A stretch of 64,000 nucleotides of DNA from Brevipalpus yothersi (lineage: Eukaryota; Arthropoda; Arachnida; Trombidiformes; Tenuipalpidae), in assembly GCA_003956705.1 (NCBI GenBank), contig QZCP01000131.1, positions 1 through 64,000 on the forward strand. Reading direction: 5' to 3'. Positions 16,266 to 29,900 of this stretch are shown piece by piece; the stretch's first letter is position 1, and each line of letters begins with the position of its first letter. The translations under genes and the position numbers were made by a program. The notes beneath the pieces were generated by a model. That model made no database searches. It saw only the letters and a program-made list of their open reading frames with translations, and was not told the origin of the DNA.

Positions 16266-16692
16266 AGATCTTATTATGATATCGTTTCGCTAATTTGTTG
16301 TTTTGATGTTAAATAAGGATCGAATAAGTCAATATATGAGCGAATCAGAGTTAATGTTATAACATACAAAATTCTTAGCGTTTAGTAATCAATTGCAACT
16401 ATTATTCCCAACCTGATAAACATCCATGAGAGCTATTCTGATTATGGAATAGTTTCTCTCTCTCTCTTCCTATGGATAATCAAATCGAATTCTCTGAACA
16501 CGAGTTTGAGACAGGTGAATATATAACACATAGGTGAACCCTAGAAGAGAACGTGTGTGTGCGTATATACATAGATTTAGATAGGAAAACTGTTTATCGC
16601 TCAAGAAAAAAAACTGGTAGAGAGAGAATATTGCAAAACAAGGCAATCTGTTTACAGCTTTGTGTATCAAATTCTGGTGAATCCATGGAAAT

Positions 16693-16729
<37 letters not shown>

Positions 16730-16999
16730 TCAATTAAGAAGAAGTGAAAAAAACTATCTACTCTCTCTCATTCTTTTCGTAATAACCTGATGAACATTTT
16801 CCTTATTACCTTCCAGTATTACACTTACATAAACTACGTCAGTTTCAGAGTTTCATTGTTTTTTTCATTCAACTGATTCATACCAACGTGTCTAACATAA
16901 ATATAATACATTTTCTCTCTCATTTGAGAAGGACCACTAGAGGGTTTCCTGGAAGAAAAGGGAATAGTATACACAAAAACTTCCGGTAGCCTTATTGGT

Positions 17000-17059
<60 letters not shown>

Positions 17060-17186
17060 NNNNNNNNNNNNNNNNNNNNNNNNNNNNNNNNNNNNNNNNN
17101 NNNNNNNNNNNNNNNNNNNNNNNNNNNNNNNNNNNNNNNNNNNNNNNNNNNNNNNNNNNNNNNNNNNNNNNNNNNNNNNNNNNNNN

Positions 17187-17226
<40 letters not shown>

Positions 17227-17702
17227 CACCCAACAACATCAACAACAAACAAATAGCCCTTTCTCTTTCTCTTTCATCAACCAATTTCTTCTCCCACAAC
17301 ATCAGAAAGTAATGAATTTTTTTCTCCTTTTTCCGCTGAATAATTGCCTATCCAATCTGAGCTATTTACATATGATTTCCAGTTACCATATGGAATGATT
17401 CGGAATGATGTCAGTGTATTGCAAACTTCGCTGCCTGCCCAATATAATTAATAATAAACTTGGTGATACTCTACTAAACTACTGAACAACAAAAGATCGA
17501 AGGAATATTCAAAGTAATACGCAGAATTCTTGATCAAATATTGATAAATATACTCATCGATCTGCTGAGTAGTGGTATACGTCATGATAAAAGAAAAACA
17601 TAGCAAAAAATCATCATCAAGTAGAGATCACTTATTGCAATTTGTCCACTAGCTTGTTCAGATTGACAAGCACTTGCAAGGCTTAATGGTGATGGTAAAG
17701 AG

Positions 17703-17759
<57 letters not shown>

Positions 17760-20700
17760 ATGAGGAGAGCTCAATGGAAGACATCAATAATATTCTTCAG
17801 TCAGTTGGAGGGAATGAATTTTCGATATTCTCAGTGAAGCTTGCAACTCATATATTCCCATTAAGTCAGTAGGTTACTATTACTTTATCAACCTATAAAT
17901 ACAGATTTATTTCTCTTTCTCTCTCATTTTCGGTCATTTTATTTGGCTTTAATTAATCAACTTAACTTGAATTACCTCATAGATAAATGAAATGGAAAAA
18001 TAGTGGAAAGAATGAATAAAGAAAGTAAACATCGATTCTTGCTAATAGGTTGAGAGCATTTAGAATAGAGAGAGGAAATAATAACCAAACATAGATGAGA
18101 GAACTTAAAATTTTAAGTTACATGAACATGTATTTGAGAGTCAACATGTGCGTCAAATTTCATTACATCATTATGGGATGCTTTGTTAAATCTATATTCG
18201 GGAAAATTTTCGAACACTAATAATCAGAGCAGATCAATAGATGTGATTTATTATATAAAATTATTGAGGTCTATTATCATTGCCATCACATTTGAATTGT
18301 TCCACCAAGCCTGTATACATTCTTGCGAAATATTATTAAATGTGCACTAATTCATTGCAATTATTTGACTGTAAACTATTACAGTTCAGTGAGCTATGTT
18401 CTTTGAGGCAAAATACAGCATATATTGTGTGAGCTTTGAGATTGAATTTAACTTTGAATCATGAAAATATTTCCCCATTTCAAAATACCTGATTACACAC
18501 AATACTGGAAACCTTCTAGGACTTATCAGATTTATGATGTAGCCAGAATCCAAAGTTCCGGTACAAAGTAGACACACTGGATGACTTAATTAGTGATCAA
18601 TTTCACAACAGTGGATGAGTTATCCTTCATTACAGCATATTAATTGGAATTTTATGCTGAAAATCTGTCCCATCTTTATCATGTCTAATTTCTTTGGGAA
18701 AAACGCAATCATTTTCCATTACTTCTCATGCAAACCTTACACCATCATGAATATAGAGTGTTCATACAGATGTAGTTCCTCATCCAGTGAATCTATCTGC
18801 ATCATCTTCATCTATCCATCCAATAGGAACAAGGAGAAGGTGATCTCAAATTAGGTATGAAACTGGGTTGATTGAGTGATAATCGAAGTTAGCTGATATC
18901 AATACTCATGAGTATACACTTTTTCGATGAGTAATATGATTCATTTCTATGTGTATCAATAACTTGACTTCTCTTTCCACTTATTTTCATGGGAAAATCC
19001 AATCAAATACACGCGCCCCATTATCATGTTAATCATAGTCTAGGGTTGATAGATTTTTTTTCTTCCGTGGAACAATTCATGGCTCTTTCTCTCTTTTTCT
19101 ATCAACCTACAACCAATATTGCGTTCATTTGTTATGTAATTTGATTAGTAAACATAAACGATAATCGGATCACTGAGAAAACAGATATCAAGTGATTATT
19201 CGTATTTGGTGAGCTAAATTTGGGCTTTTACCGATTAGAATTTCGTAGAAGGAGAAGGGTTTGGCTTGCAAGTTCACGGTAAAGTTCTAGGTCAAATTAA
19301 TCCGATAAACAAGACCATAACCATTACGATTGTGGATGTATTAGCAATTCAAAAGTTTCTCTGTGAATGATAGATGGGAAGGAGTTTCTTTTTATCCTGG
19401 AATTGATTTAAAAACAATATATTACTTGAAGATGATTCTCCACATCGATTTGATATCCGATATCTAGCAGCTTCCAGACAGTTATCTGAAGATGATCATT
19501 GAAGATCATCATCAGATATAGTGTTCAATTGAATCATTTCTGAAGCAAAGTGTGAGAAAACTTTCTTCTCACTTGCAACTCAATTGACTTCAGAGTATAT
19601 CTTTTTTTCTTTTGTGAGAGAATTTTTTCCATGATTTACTTTTTATTCCAGAGAGAATAAAATGATGATAAGGGTCGAGACAAAAGCTTTAGTATAGAAA
19701 CTAAGAAAAGCTTAAATTTTTGCCAAGATATTCCGTACCATTTCCCATAATTTACAGTAATTTTGGAAAAAAAATTCTCTCTTCCAGATAGCAAAATCTT
19801 ATGTGTTTGGGGCTCATATCATTCCATTTTGATCCACCCTCAATGGTATCCAGAAATTTGTGCCATACTGATACCCTATTCCAGGGTTTGTGGGCTTTCA
19901 ATCCATTCAACCAAGGAAAACCTTCAAAATATCCGAAATTTCATTCCACTTGAATGAGCCATACACTCTAGCTTAAATTTAATCATATATATCCGAATTT
20001 CTTGCCACATATTCTCATATTCGGATACAGTCTAGGGAAAGAATTCTCTTTCCTCTCTCTTTCCCTCCTTTTATCACTGAATGGACACTCAATTGAGCGG
20101 AAAAGTCACTTTTTCTATCTTACATGTATTTTATTTATGTTACTTTTTTTGTTTCTTTTTTTTCTCTCCTCTTTCCTGAACTGGGAAAATCTTCAAGATC
20201 TCACACCCATATGATGAGGTGATGAGAATACATGATTTTTTTGAAGCTTCCAGGGATGAGAGGATAAAATGAGAGAGTAAAACGAAGAGGAAGATGTACA
20301 CCAAGTAAAGAAAAGTACTCAACAGCAGAATGGTACAATTTCTTTCATTGAACATTTATCAGATCTGATGAATGATTCGATGCGATTTGATTCTTTTTCG
20401 TTTTACTGCAGATCAAGTTGCATTTGAGAAAAATAGCTTTGTATATATAGCTGTATACATATATATCATACATGATGGAATGGAAGAGCAGAAAGACAGA
20501 TCGATGACTTGCTGATATTAAACGATATCAATGGTAATGATTTTGGTGGATGAAAAATTGTTTCCCGGGTGATTTAAAAGTGAGAAGGGAGAAAAAAAAT
20601 TCTCTACTTCTTCCCAAGATATTTTTTTAGATTTGAATTCAGATGTGAATTCAGATGAATATCAAATTTTTGGGTCAAGAACATTGTACACTTGGCCAAT

Positions 20701-20903
20701 TCATATTCACCCTATGATGATAATATCAGCTATCGCGTTGCCCAAAAAGAGAGGCAATATTTTTATCCACAAAACATGACATCTTTCACAGTCACATTGG
20801 AAAAGTTGACTCGATTTCATAGATGATCGATTTCTTGTTACCCAGAAAAAACCACTCAAATATTTGTCTTAAATGTACCACTTTTATTCTACTCTTTCTT
20901 GGA

Positions 20904-20962
<59 letters not shown>

Positions 20963-23900
20963 AGGCAAAAAAGTTTGACCAAAATTTTTTTGGTCTTCTT
21001 TATTTTGGCTCACTTCACAAACAATATCTTCTCTGGGAACATTGAAAAAAGAAGCCAAAACTTCTCTCAAGAGATTCTGTTCGATATACCCATCAAAATG
21101 GTATATATGTGTACTAAGACATTTAACAGAGGAATAGAGAGAGAGTGAAAGGAAAAAATAAGAAAATGTTCCGTATCGAAAGTAATTCCATAGAATGCTA
21201 GATACTTTATTTCTCTCTCTCTCTCTCTCTTTGTCAAATGACTATTGCATGTAATGTGTATATTATTCGGGTTTCTTCTTGGATTGTTTTTGGTATCTAC
21301 TCATGCATATCTTTGACTCAAGTGATAATCGATGCAACAGTCATTTAGAGTAAGGCAATCATGAAGTTATAGAATCAAATTAAAGAGTGATGATTGATGA
21401 CCACTAAGCTATACTGGCCACTATCTGACTCAACTATCCTTTAGCCATTCTTATGGCTGATTAATCGCTTTTGGCGCGCCAACCTCTAGAAATCTATTCT
21501 ATTCTATGATAGGTGATATTCGAACCATAGAAAATGGATTTCCTATCATTAGGATGTAGTGATGATGATTTTGACGTTTGTATGAAAGAGAAGGAGAAAG
21601 ACTGCATCAAATCTAGGCATAAAACCTCATTGACCTTCCCTCTTTCTGGGCTCAATATGTATTTATCTTGAGTAGCTGTGAACACCAGACACATCATTGG
21701 GTTCTGATGTTTGAGAATAGACTACGTCAGTAGACATTTTTTTGGAACAATATGATCAATTAATAATGAAAAATCAATCGAATGCCTCATTCAGACCAAT
21801 TTTTAGTCTTCCTGGTTGGATCAATAATTCTTGATACTGAAAAGTGGCTCACTAAGAAGAATTATCACTCATTGCATGTAATTCTTAAAGGCATCGATTG
21901 AAAAGTTTTACGATATATATCGTAGGACAAACACTGATAATTCTGAATGATAAGAGCCAACGAAATGAATGTGCATCAATTTACCAGGTTCATGCATGAT
22001 TTGGAGTTCTCTCCTCTTCAGAATCGACAGAGAATAGTCAATTAAGTGTGAAAAAATTTTGAAAATATTGCACTTCAAAGGTTTATTGAAAGGAATAATA
22101 GCAATCTTGATACATCAAGATACCCATATATGAGGTAAAATCTGTGAGATAGCTATCTCCGGAATCCATTTGCGTGAAGATCTCTTAATCATATCCATAG
22201 CCTCTGTTTCCATAGCCTGATGAGTTGGAAGAAAGCAACATGATCATTGAATGAGGTCAAGAATCCATTGAATACTAATCTATCAGGCAAATTGAGAACT
22301 TAATTCATTATTCAAAAAAGGTTCACTTACCTCTACCATAGCCACTACCATAGCCACTACCATAGCCACTACCATAGCCACCACCGTAGCCACCACCGTA
22401 ACGATCTCCATAGCCTCTGTTTCCATATCTGTCACCATATCCACTACCTTTTGAAATTGAATTGAAGGATTGAAAGGTTACATTTTTCATATGTAAGATA
22501 TTCATACATGATAAATTATTTGCGTGGAATATGAGAGCTATTATTTATCGGGAATTCTCTGTATTGATGGGATGCTAGGGAGACTTTGATCATATCTTGT
22601 TTCTCTCTTCAACTTTGCTCTTCTGAGAATTCAGATCTAATCAGCTAAAAACAATGTCCTTAGAATTTAATCATGGTATTTTTTGATATAATGTTCTATA
22701 TCGAACAGAGAACTGGAAGTAATGACTAGTAAGGATTTGGGGAAGCTTATTTGAACAAGTAGAAGCATGAGGCTGTACTCTTACTATAACGGTTGAGATG
22801 CACAAACAAGGATCAAGGATCCAAGACTCAGCATTACACTAGCAAGACCAACATCTTTGCTTATTGATTTGAGTAAAAAAACGCTATCTCAAGGTTTGCA
22901 TGTACATACCATATCTTCCTCCGCCAAAGAATCCAGCATCAGCTTGATTGATAAAGCACAAGGCACACAAGGCGACCATAAGAAAGATGACCAGATAGCT
23001 TTTCATTTTTTTTATCACTTGTTATCGGAAAGAACTCAGATAGAGATACAAAAATAGAAAATTGGACTTAAGTTTTGTTAATGATTGTTTTGCCATTTGA
23101 TGCTGTGCTTTTATAGTCAACAGAGTAAGAGGATGTTGGCCCACCCTTTTCACGTGTACATATTGTTGCTGTCAAGCTGCTTATTTCCAGAGGAAATATG
23201 TTAACATTTTTGAGAGCTTTCAACCTCTATTGTGATCATATGATAATCGATGCTTCCTGTGTGACACTAAGTAAGTCATCCTGGATGTGGGCTATGATGA
23301 GATTGAAATCTTGCCTTTTCAGGCAAAGGAAAAGGAAGAGGAATAGTGTTTTCCAATCAAGTGTACTGACAATGATTCTTGGCTCATTTTTTCCGTTTAA
23401 CTTGTATGCTTTAGATACACTTTTTAGATACAAAATGATGGCTCAATTGGAGGATACAAAAATGTACGAATCAAAGTACCCACCGTTTTCTTCTTCTGAC
23501 TGACACTAGATTGTGAGATAATAAATCCTCGAAATAGCTTCGCAACAATATGCTTAGGGAGTATCGGTTAGGTACTCTTTGATATCAATCGTACACTAAT
23601 GATGTTCAAAATTAGTTAAAATTTTTGTTGTTACCGATACATTGTACTGTCAAGACCAATTAAAGTGATAGTGTCCAGAGATTCAAAAAGTGCATTTCCA
23701 ATAATTATTAGGAAAATCTAAATCGATCATTATTTGTCGAGATCAAGGCAGTTGATGAGAAGATATTTGTGAAATATTGTTTACCCAAAGATTGATTGAT
23801 CTTAGAACTATATGCTCATCATTTGAATGGATTAAGGAAGAAGTTGAGATGCCCCAAAAGGCTCATTGAGATTCCATTTCTTGGTAAATATTTACATTAT

Positions 23901-26900
23901 TTTCCAAAGAGTTCAAAGCGGAAAGGGACTCTTCTCATATGAAAGGTACCAATGAGAAAGAAAATGAGAGCTTATTCTTTCGCTAAAGCTCATTATTCTG
24001 TGTATCCATCCTACGGGCTTTCTGTAACGAAATTCGTATCATCTCAGAGGACTTATACAAGACCAATAATAATTCCTGAATACGATTCTCTAATTCTCTA
24101 ATTCACTAATGCACTACCATGGCTACCTATTCCCTTGGTTCATGATTTAAAGAATAGTCAGGTGAATAAAAAAATTCACCAATTAATCGTCCAGTCATGG
24201 CTAGAGCTTATTTAAGATCAAGTAAATAGATAGAATACGAAAACATTGCACTCAGCTAGAACTTTTCTAGAATTCTCGATTCAGCTTCTGTGTGCATATG
24301 TACATACCGAATTTTTGATGACCAAATCGATGTTGAGCATCGAAATGGTCGATGAATCAGGCAGCACACAAGGCAACCACAAGAAGTATGATGATAAACT
24401 TGCTATTTTTTTCCAATTCCTTACTCTAGTGGACAATATTTGCACTCTGTATGAACTCAAGTATGGATTGTTGAATGATGCTGAAGCATCGAATGGAATG
24501 TTTGTGAATGATTCTCTTGTTACTTGATGCTATGGTTTTGAGGTGTGAAAGGAAGATTTTTTTAACCCTTTCTATATTATGGGGCCATTAATTTTTATTT
24601 TCTCCCCAAAAAGATATATAGATTATGTTTGTGCTCTGGTGTTCTAGGTTTAATCATGATCATATAAATATGATCAGTGATGTTTCCTGTGTGAAATGCT
24701 TTGCTGGAATTGCTGAAAGACAATCAGATCATCCATTTGATTTTAACATTGTATGGCTGATAGTTTACCTAATCATTTGTGTGCATGAGAAGGATAGTTT
24801 GTTAAATCTTCCGAGAATAACATTTCAATTGTTTATTAATAAATGAAATTCCAATTTGTTTCGATGAATCAAGTCAGTTCATAGAGAGATGTTTGAAAAA
24901 TTTTCCTTTAATGAAAAAATTGCTACATCTCGGAACATCCAAACATCCATATCGTCCATGAATCATTTATTGACCAATTTATTGATCATAAAAAAAGATA
25001 ATTTAAACACTGATTGAGTGCCCAATTTTCAGTAGTTTCCAGTCAATTCTTCTCACACTATCCACGGAATCCAAAACGCCTACCACCGCCGGGGAATCTA
25101 GGGCGGAAACCTCCACCACCAAATCGTCCACCTCCGAATCGTCCACCCCCAAATCTACCACCTCCAAATCTTCCACCTCCAAATCGACCACCTTGGAATA
25201 ATGAGCAAAAAAATCAGAGCTTACATTGAGGACAAGTTTTTTGCAACGAGAATTTATTCCATCTCAGAAAATTGATGGACTGATAGAAAGTTTGAATAAG
25301 ATTATCTGATATTACTACTTCTTTTCTCTTCTTGGTTAATGATTTGAAGGTCACTTAGCTGAATGGAAGAAATTCAGAGATCAATCGTAGTATCACATAT
25401 AATATCACATGATATTATAATACTCTCACAATTAAGGGGCCAAGAAATAATCTGAAATAACGACCAGTCAGGATTTGAGCTCAGTTATTTGAGCAAATAC
25501 ATGGGACACGAAAACATCATACTGGTGAGCTGAGTAAGAGCATTTATTCCCAGTCACTCCACATTACAAGTTACACGAAGGTTCTGATAGAATCAGTGGT
25601 CTATTACTGAGGATAAAAAATCCTAGATCTTCGATTATTGATTCAAGTGAGACAAAAGTGTATTGCAAGCATGTATCGCATAGGTACATACCACCGAATC
25701 TTCTTCCACCACCAAATCTTCGTCCTCCACCAAATCCTTGAGCATCCACATGGTGAATGAAACAGGCAGCACACAAGACGACCACAAGAAGTATGATAAG
25801 GAACTTGCTATTCATTTTATTCTTCTTATTCTTATTCTTAATACGCTGGACTCTGGACAGTGTTTGCACAAATTATGAACTTGAGATAGAGAGAAGAATG
25901 TTGGAAAATCAACTGGAGGGCTTGTGAATGATTATTTTGGCGGTTGATGCTATGCTTTTATAGTTAGAGGAACAAAGAGTAAGAGAGAGGAGGAATTGGT
26001 CCAACCTTTTCACCAGTGAAAGGCTGCTTATGTTCAAAGGAAATAGGTGACATTTTTGAGAGTTTTTAACCTCTATCATGATCATATGAGATTCGATGCT
26101 TCCTGTTTGACACTAAGCTAATCATCCTGAATATAGGTTTTTCATGAGATTAAAATCTTACCTGGAAATGAAAAAGAATAATGCTCATTCAGCAAGAAAA
26201 TCAACACTAGTTCTGAACACTTGTGCGTTCAACCAGGCTGGCTGGTGAATTCAAGATGGGAATTTTAGTTAAAGTTTCAATTACTTGTAGATTCGAAACA
26301 ATCCCCTCAAAGGACGTTAAGGATGGAAAAAAGGATCACTATGCTGATATATTAGCATCAGAATCATATAACATTGTAGGATCAATGATATGTTCTATCA
26401 TGAAAGCCGATAAGAATGGGAAAATTTTTTAAAATTTGATAATTGCCTCGGAATGTTTATTGAAAGAAATGAGTGAGAATTTCAGATCTCCAAGACAGGT
26501 AGAAATCAATTAGGTTAAGTGGGATACGTTCAAAAAATTTCGTTGATGCAAGAATGAATCGATTTTGGAACCATATTTTGATCATAAGACTAGAGAGAAA
26601 ATCCTCAGAAACTAATCAAGTGTCCTATTCGTATGGACCTTCTTCTTCATAATCCACATTCTCTACGTTTCGACTGAATCGACGACGACCACCACGAAAG
26701 AAACGACGAGCAGTGGCAAGATCAACACCTTGTGAGAAAAACGAAAAAGAATCATATTTAAGACCTCAAGTGACGGATAAAGTTTTCTGGTTATAAGAAT
26801 TTTTTCTCAGGAAACTAATAAAAGATCACTGAGAAGTTTGAATACGATTCTCGGATAGTTAATCCAATACTTATTCCCTCAATTCATGGTTTAAGGACTG

Positions 26901-29900
26901 TTTAGTTGATGGGAAAAAATTCAATTGTCAATCGTAATATCATAGCACATGATACTATGATACTTTCAGTAATAACTGGTTGAAACTGAAGCTCATCTAA
27001 GAAAAGTAAACAGGGAATGTTATACTGATGATGAACTGAGAGAGGATATGAGAACTAGTATTGATGAAAAACAATGGATCTTCTGTTATTGATTCAAATG
27101 AGGATGAAGATGGAGATAAATGTACTCACGGGGTCCAAATCGACTTTGAGCTTCAGCTTCTTCAACAAAACAAGCGGCACACAAGGTGATCACAAAAAGT
27201 ATGATGATAAACTTGCTGTTCATTTTTATTCGTATTCGTTAAACTATCGGACACTGTTCGTAAAATTCTTGGATTATGGATAACCAGTGGGAAATAGACA
27301 GTGGAATGTTGGAGCCTCAGATAGAATGGTTAAGAATAATGTTCTGATAGATAATGCTGCTCTTATATACCGGTAGTCTCCAGAAATGGAAGAAAAATTT
27401 TCAACCCCTCCGAGGTGTTTGCATTCTTCCCTTCTTTTGTCCCTGTTTTTCTTGTTCTTTTTTCTTCCTCAGAGGAAGTAAGCTACATTTTTATCTATTA
27501 TCTTAGGCTTCATCGTGATCACATGATTAACGGTATTTCCTGTCTAGCATTTGTCAATCAGCCTGGATATTAGTTTTGGTGAGATTGCCTTGAAAGAAGG
27601 AGAGAAAATGTTTTCACCTTCTTGCATACTGGAAGATTTTCCTCTCTTCACCTATGTACTTGTCTTAGAAAGTCCAAAATTGAATACATCGGCTATGCTA
27701 CCTCGTTGTCCTCGGAATTGACGGTCACCATTTTGTGAAATTGAGGTATGATCATAATTTGGGCTCTCGTTGAGGAGGAATTTTCGTACTAAATTCATAC
27801 CAGAAAACGAATATGAGATGAAGAAGTGATGAAGATACATATGTAAGATCTTCGAATACTTCTCCGACTTGCTGGAAGATTTTTTTGGTTAATAATTTAA
27901 TGGTTCTTGAATGAAAAATCAGCTGCAATATCAAATGATTTGATATCGCAAAATTCCTAACATTAGGTACTAAAAGAGTTTTGAACAATGATAAGTCAAG
28001 ATTTGTGCCTATTTCATTGTCCATGTACCGTTAATTCACCTTTTTAAGACACCATAAAGGAAGTTATAGATATACACTATAAAAGGCCTGACTTAGAAAC
28101 GTCAAATTACTGTATTTCACTCCTCGAGAATCAGGCAAAAACACTGAATGAATGAATGATGATATATTCAATCATGGAAGCGAATAATGGAGAAATTTTG
28201 GACATTTTGATTAATGCTCTTGGAATGTTTATTGGAAGAAATTAGAGAAATCCCGAATCGTTAAGATAAATAGAAATCTATAGAGTTGAGAGGAAGAAAT
28301 TCAGAATGAAGATTAATTGATTTTAGAACCATATTTTGAACAGATTTGATCATATATCCTGGAAATCAGAAAGGGAAAGCACCCAAAACTGATCAAGTGT
28401 ATTTGTATCCACCTCCTACCCCGTCATCCACATTCTCGACATCTCGGCCAAACCGACGACGACCGCCACGACCACCGCCACGACGAAAACCACGACGACC
28501 ATTATTCGGGCAATTGCAAGTGACTTGAGCTTCAGCTTCTTCAATGAAACAGGCGGCACACAAGGCGACCACAAGAAGTATGATGAGAAATTTGCTGTTC
28601 ATTTTAATTTGTATTCGTTATATTATCGAATACTGTTGGTTAAATTCGTGAATTATGAATAAACAGAGCAAAATAGATAGAGAAATTTTGAAGTCTCACA
28701 TAGAAGGTTTAAGAATAATTTTCTGACAAATTATGTTGCCCTTATATAGTCTCCATATATTGGAAAAAATTTCAACCCTTTCGAGGTGATGCGGTCTCTT
28801 TCCTTCTTTTTCTTTGTTTTTCTTGTTCTTTTCTTTTCCAAAAAGGAAGTGAGCAACTTTTTTATCCATCATTTTAGGCTCCATCTTGATCATATGATTA
28901 ACGGTATTTCCTGTGTAACATTTTGTCAATCATCCTGGATGTGAGTTTCCGTGAGATCACTTTGATAGAAAAAAGAGAATATATTTTTGTTTCCAGTACA
29001 CTTAAAGAGGTTCTCTTCTCTTGTGTCTCATTTGTCTGGTGGACAAATTTTCCGAGTCTGTCTGAAATAGTTGCATTGGATGTTCGGTTATTCTTGAGAA
29101 GAAAAATGATGCGGGTGAGCACAAATTTTCTAGAAAAACAACCGTTATTTTTTCATTGTTACTATTAATAGCAAATGTGCTCATATCGCTAAGCCATGCT
29201 CGCTAGTTTGCTTGGTGCTCGGCCCAATGAGAATTGAACTATGGATAATTTTCAAAAAAAATTCGAATAGCTGAAAAGTTCAAAATAAGATCTCTCCTTC
29301 TCTCTCTCTCTCTTTGTTTCTCTCTTTCGGTAGTCAAATTGTTTACAAACAACCCAAGAAAGCTAACAATACTCTTAAGCTCCACCTTGATGAATGAATT
29401 TTTACATCAGTTCATGGTGTATGATGATATATGATCTCTCACCTCTTATTGTAACAATGTAAAGTTGCCGTAATTGTGCAACTGGAACGCATCCCAATAT
29501 TGCAATAAGTTCGGTTGCTCTCTGTGTGAGTAATATTTTTTGGAGTCTAAGAAACTCTCAGAACTGATCATTCAAGAGAAATACGTTCAAAACTTGATAA
29601 CAGTGTATAACTAATAACACACTTAACCAAGATTTTGTATGAGAACTATGAGAACTGTGAATAGCACAAAAGTTTGATCATTGCAATTTAAAGATTTATT
29701 GACTAAGATAATCGAAATCTCAATTCATGATGGTACAAGGAAAATTGAGTCAATTGATGGGAAAATTCTATTCATGCCCAGATGAATTGGTTTCAGAGTC
29801 ATATCATTAATGATCTAACCTGTTGATTTGGTAGTAAGGGCGGATGCAAAGAGATATATCAGAAACTTGATGAGTTCCCGCTTCCTAGAGAGTTTTTCTT

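Larger units (their letters stand above)
2894..22081 (+). other. Receptor intron 1, 5' half, no gene found
   Basis: Starts at a consensus GTAAGT donor that splits the Arg codon of the DRY motif. About 19 kb of AT-rich sequence in which no open frame shows a recognisable domain, splice-linked exon series or signal peptide. Content is CT/GA microsatellites of both orientations, shorter CA/GT runs (near 7117, 7290, 15045) and one N gap. No tRNA or other RNA gene was recognised. Confidence 0.75.

Noticed and set aside
22331..22447. CRISPR-like short regular repeats.
   Set aside because: They are the GYG/GGGRF codon repeats of nested genes 1 and 2, with no spacers, in a eukaryotic genome.
24246..24527. 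Plus-strand 93-aa frame over the decayed leader exon.
   Set aside because: Antisense to a clear family remnant; no domain or codon pattern of its own.
25564..25869. 101-aa frame starting 18 codons before nested gene 2's leader and running into the intron.
   Set aside because: The leader homology begins at the internal ATG (25815), and a GTATGT donor at 25691 ends the exon.
29189..29250. Possible minus-strand tRNA because of a GAGAATTGAACTATGG stretch resembling a T-loop.
   Set aside because: No matching acceptor stem, D-arm or anticodon arm could be built around it.
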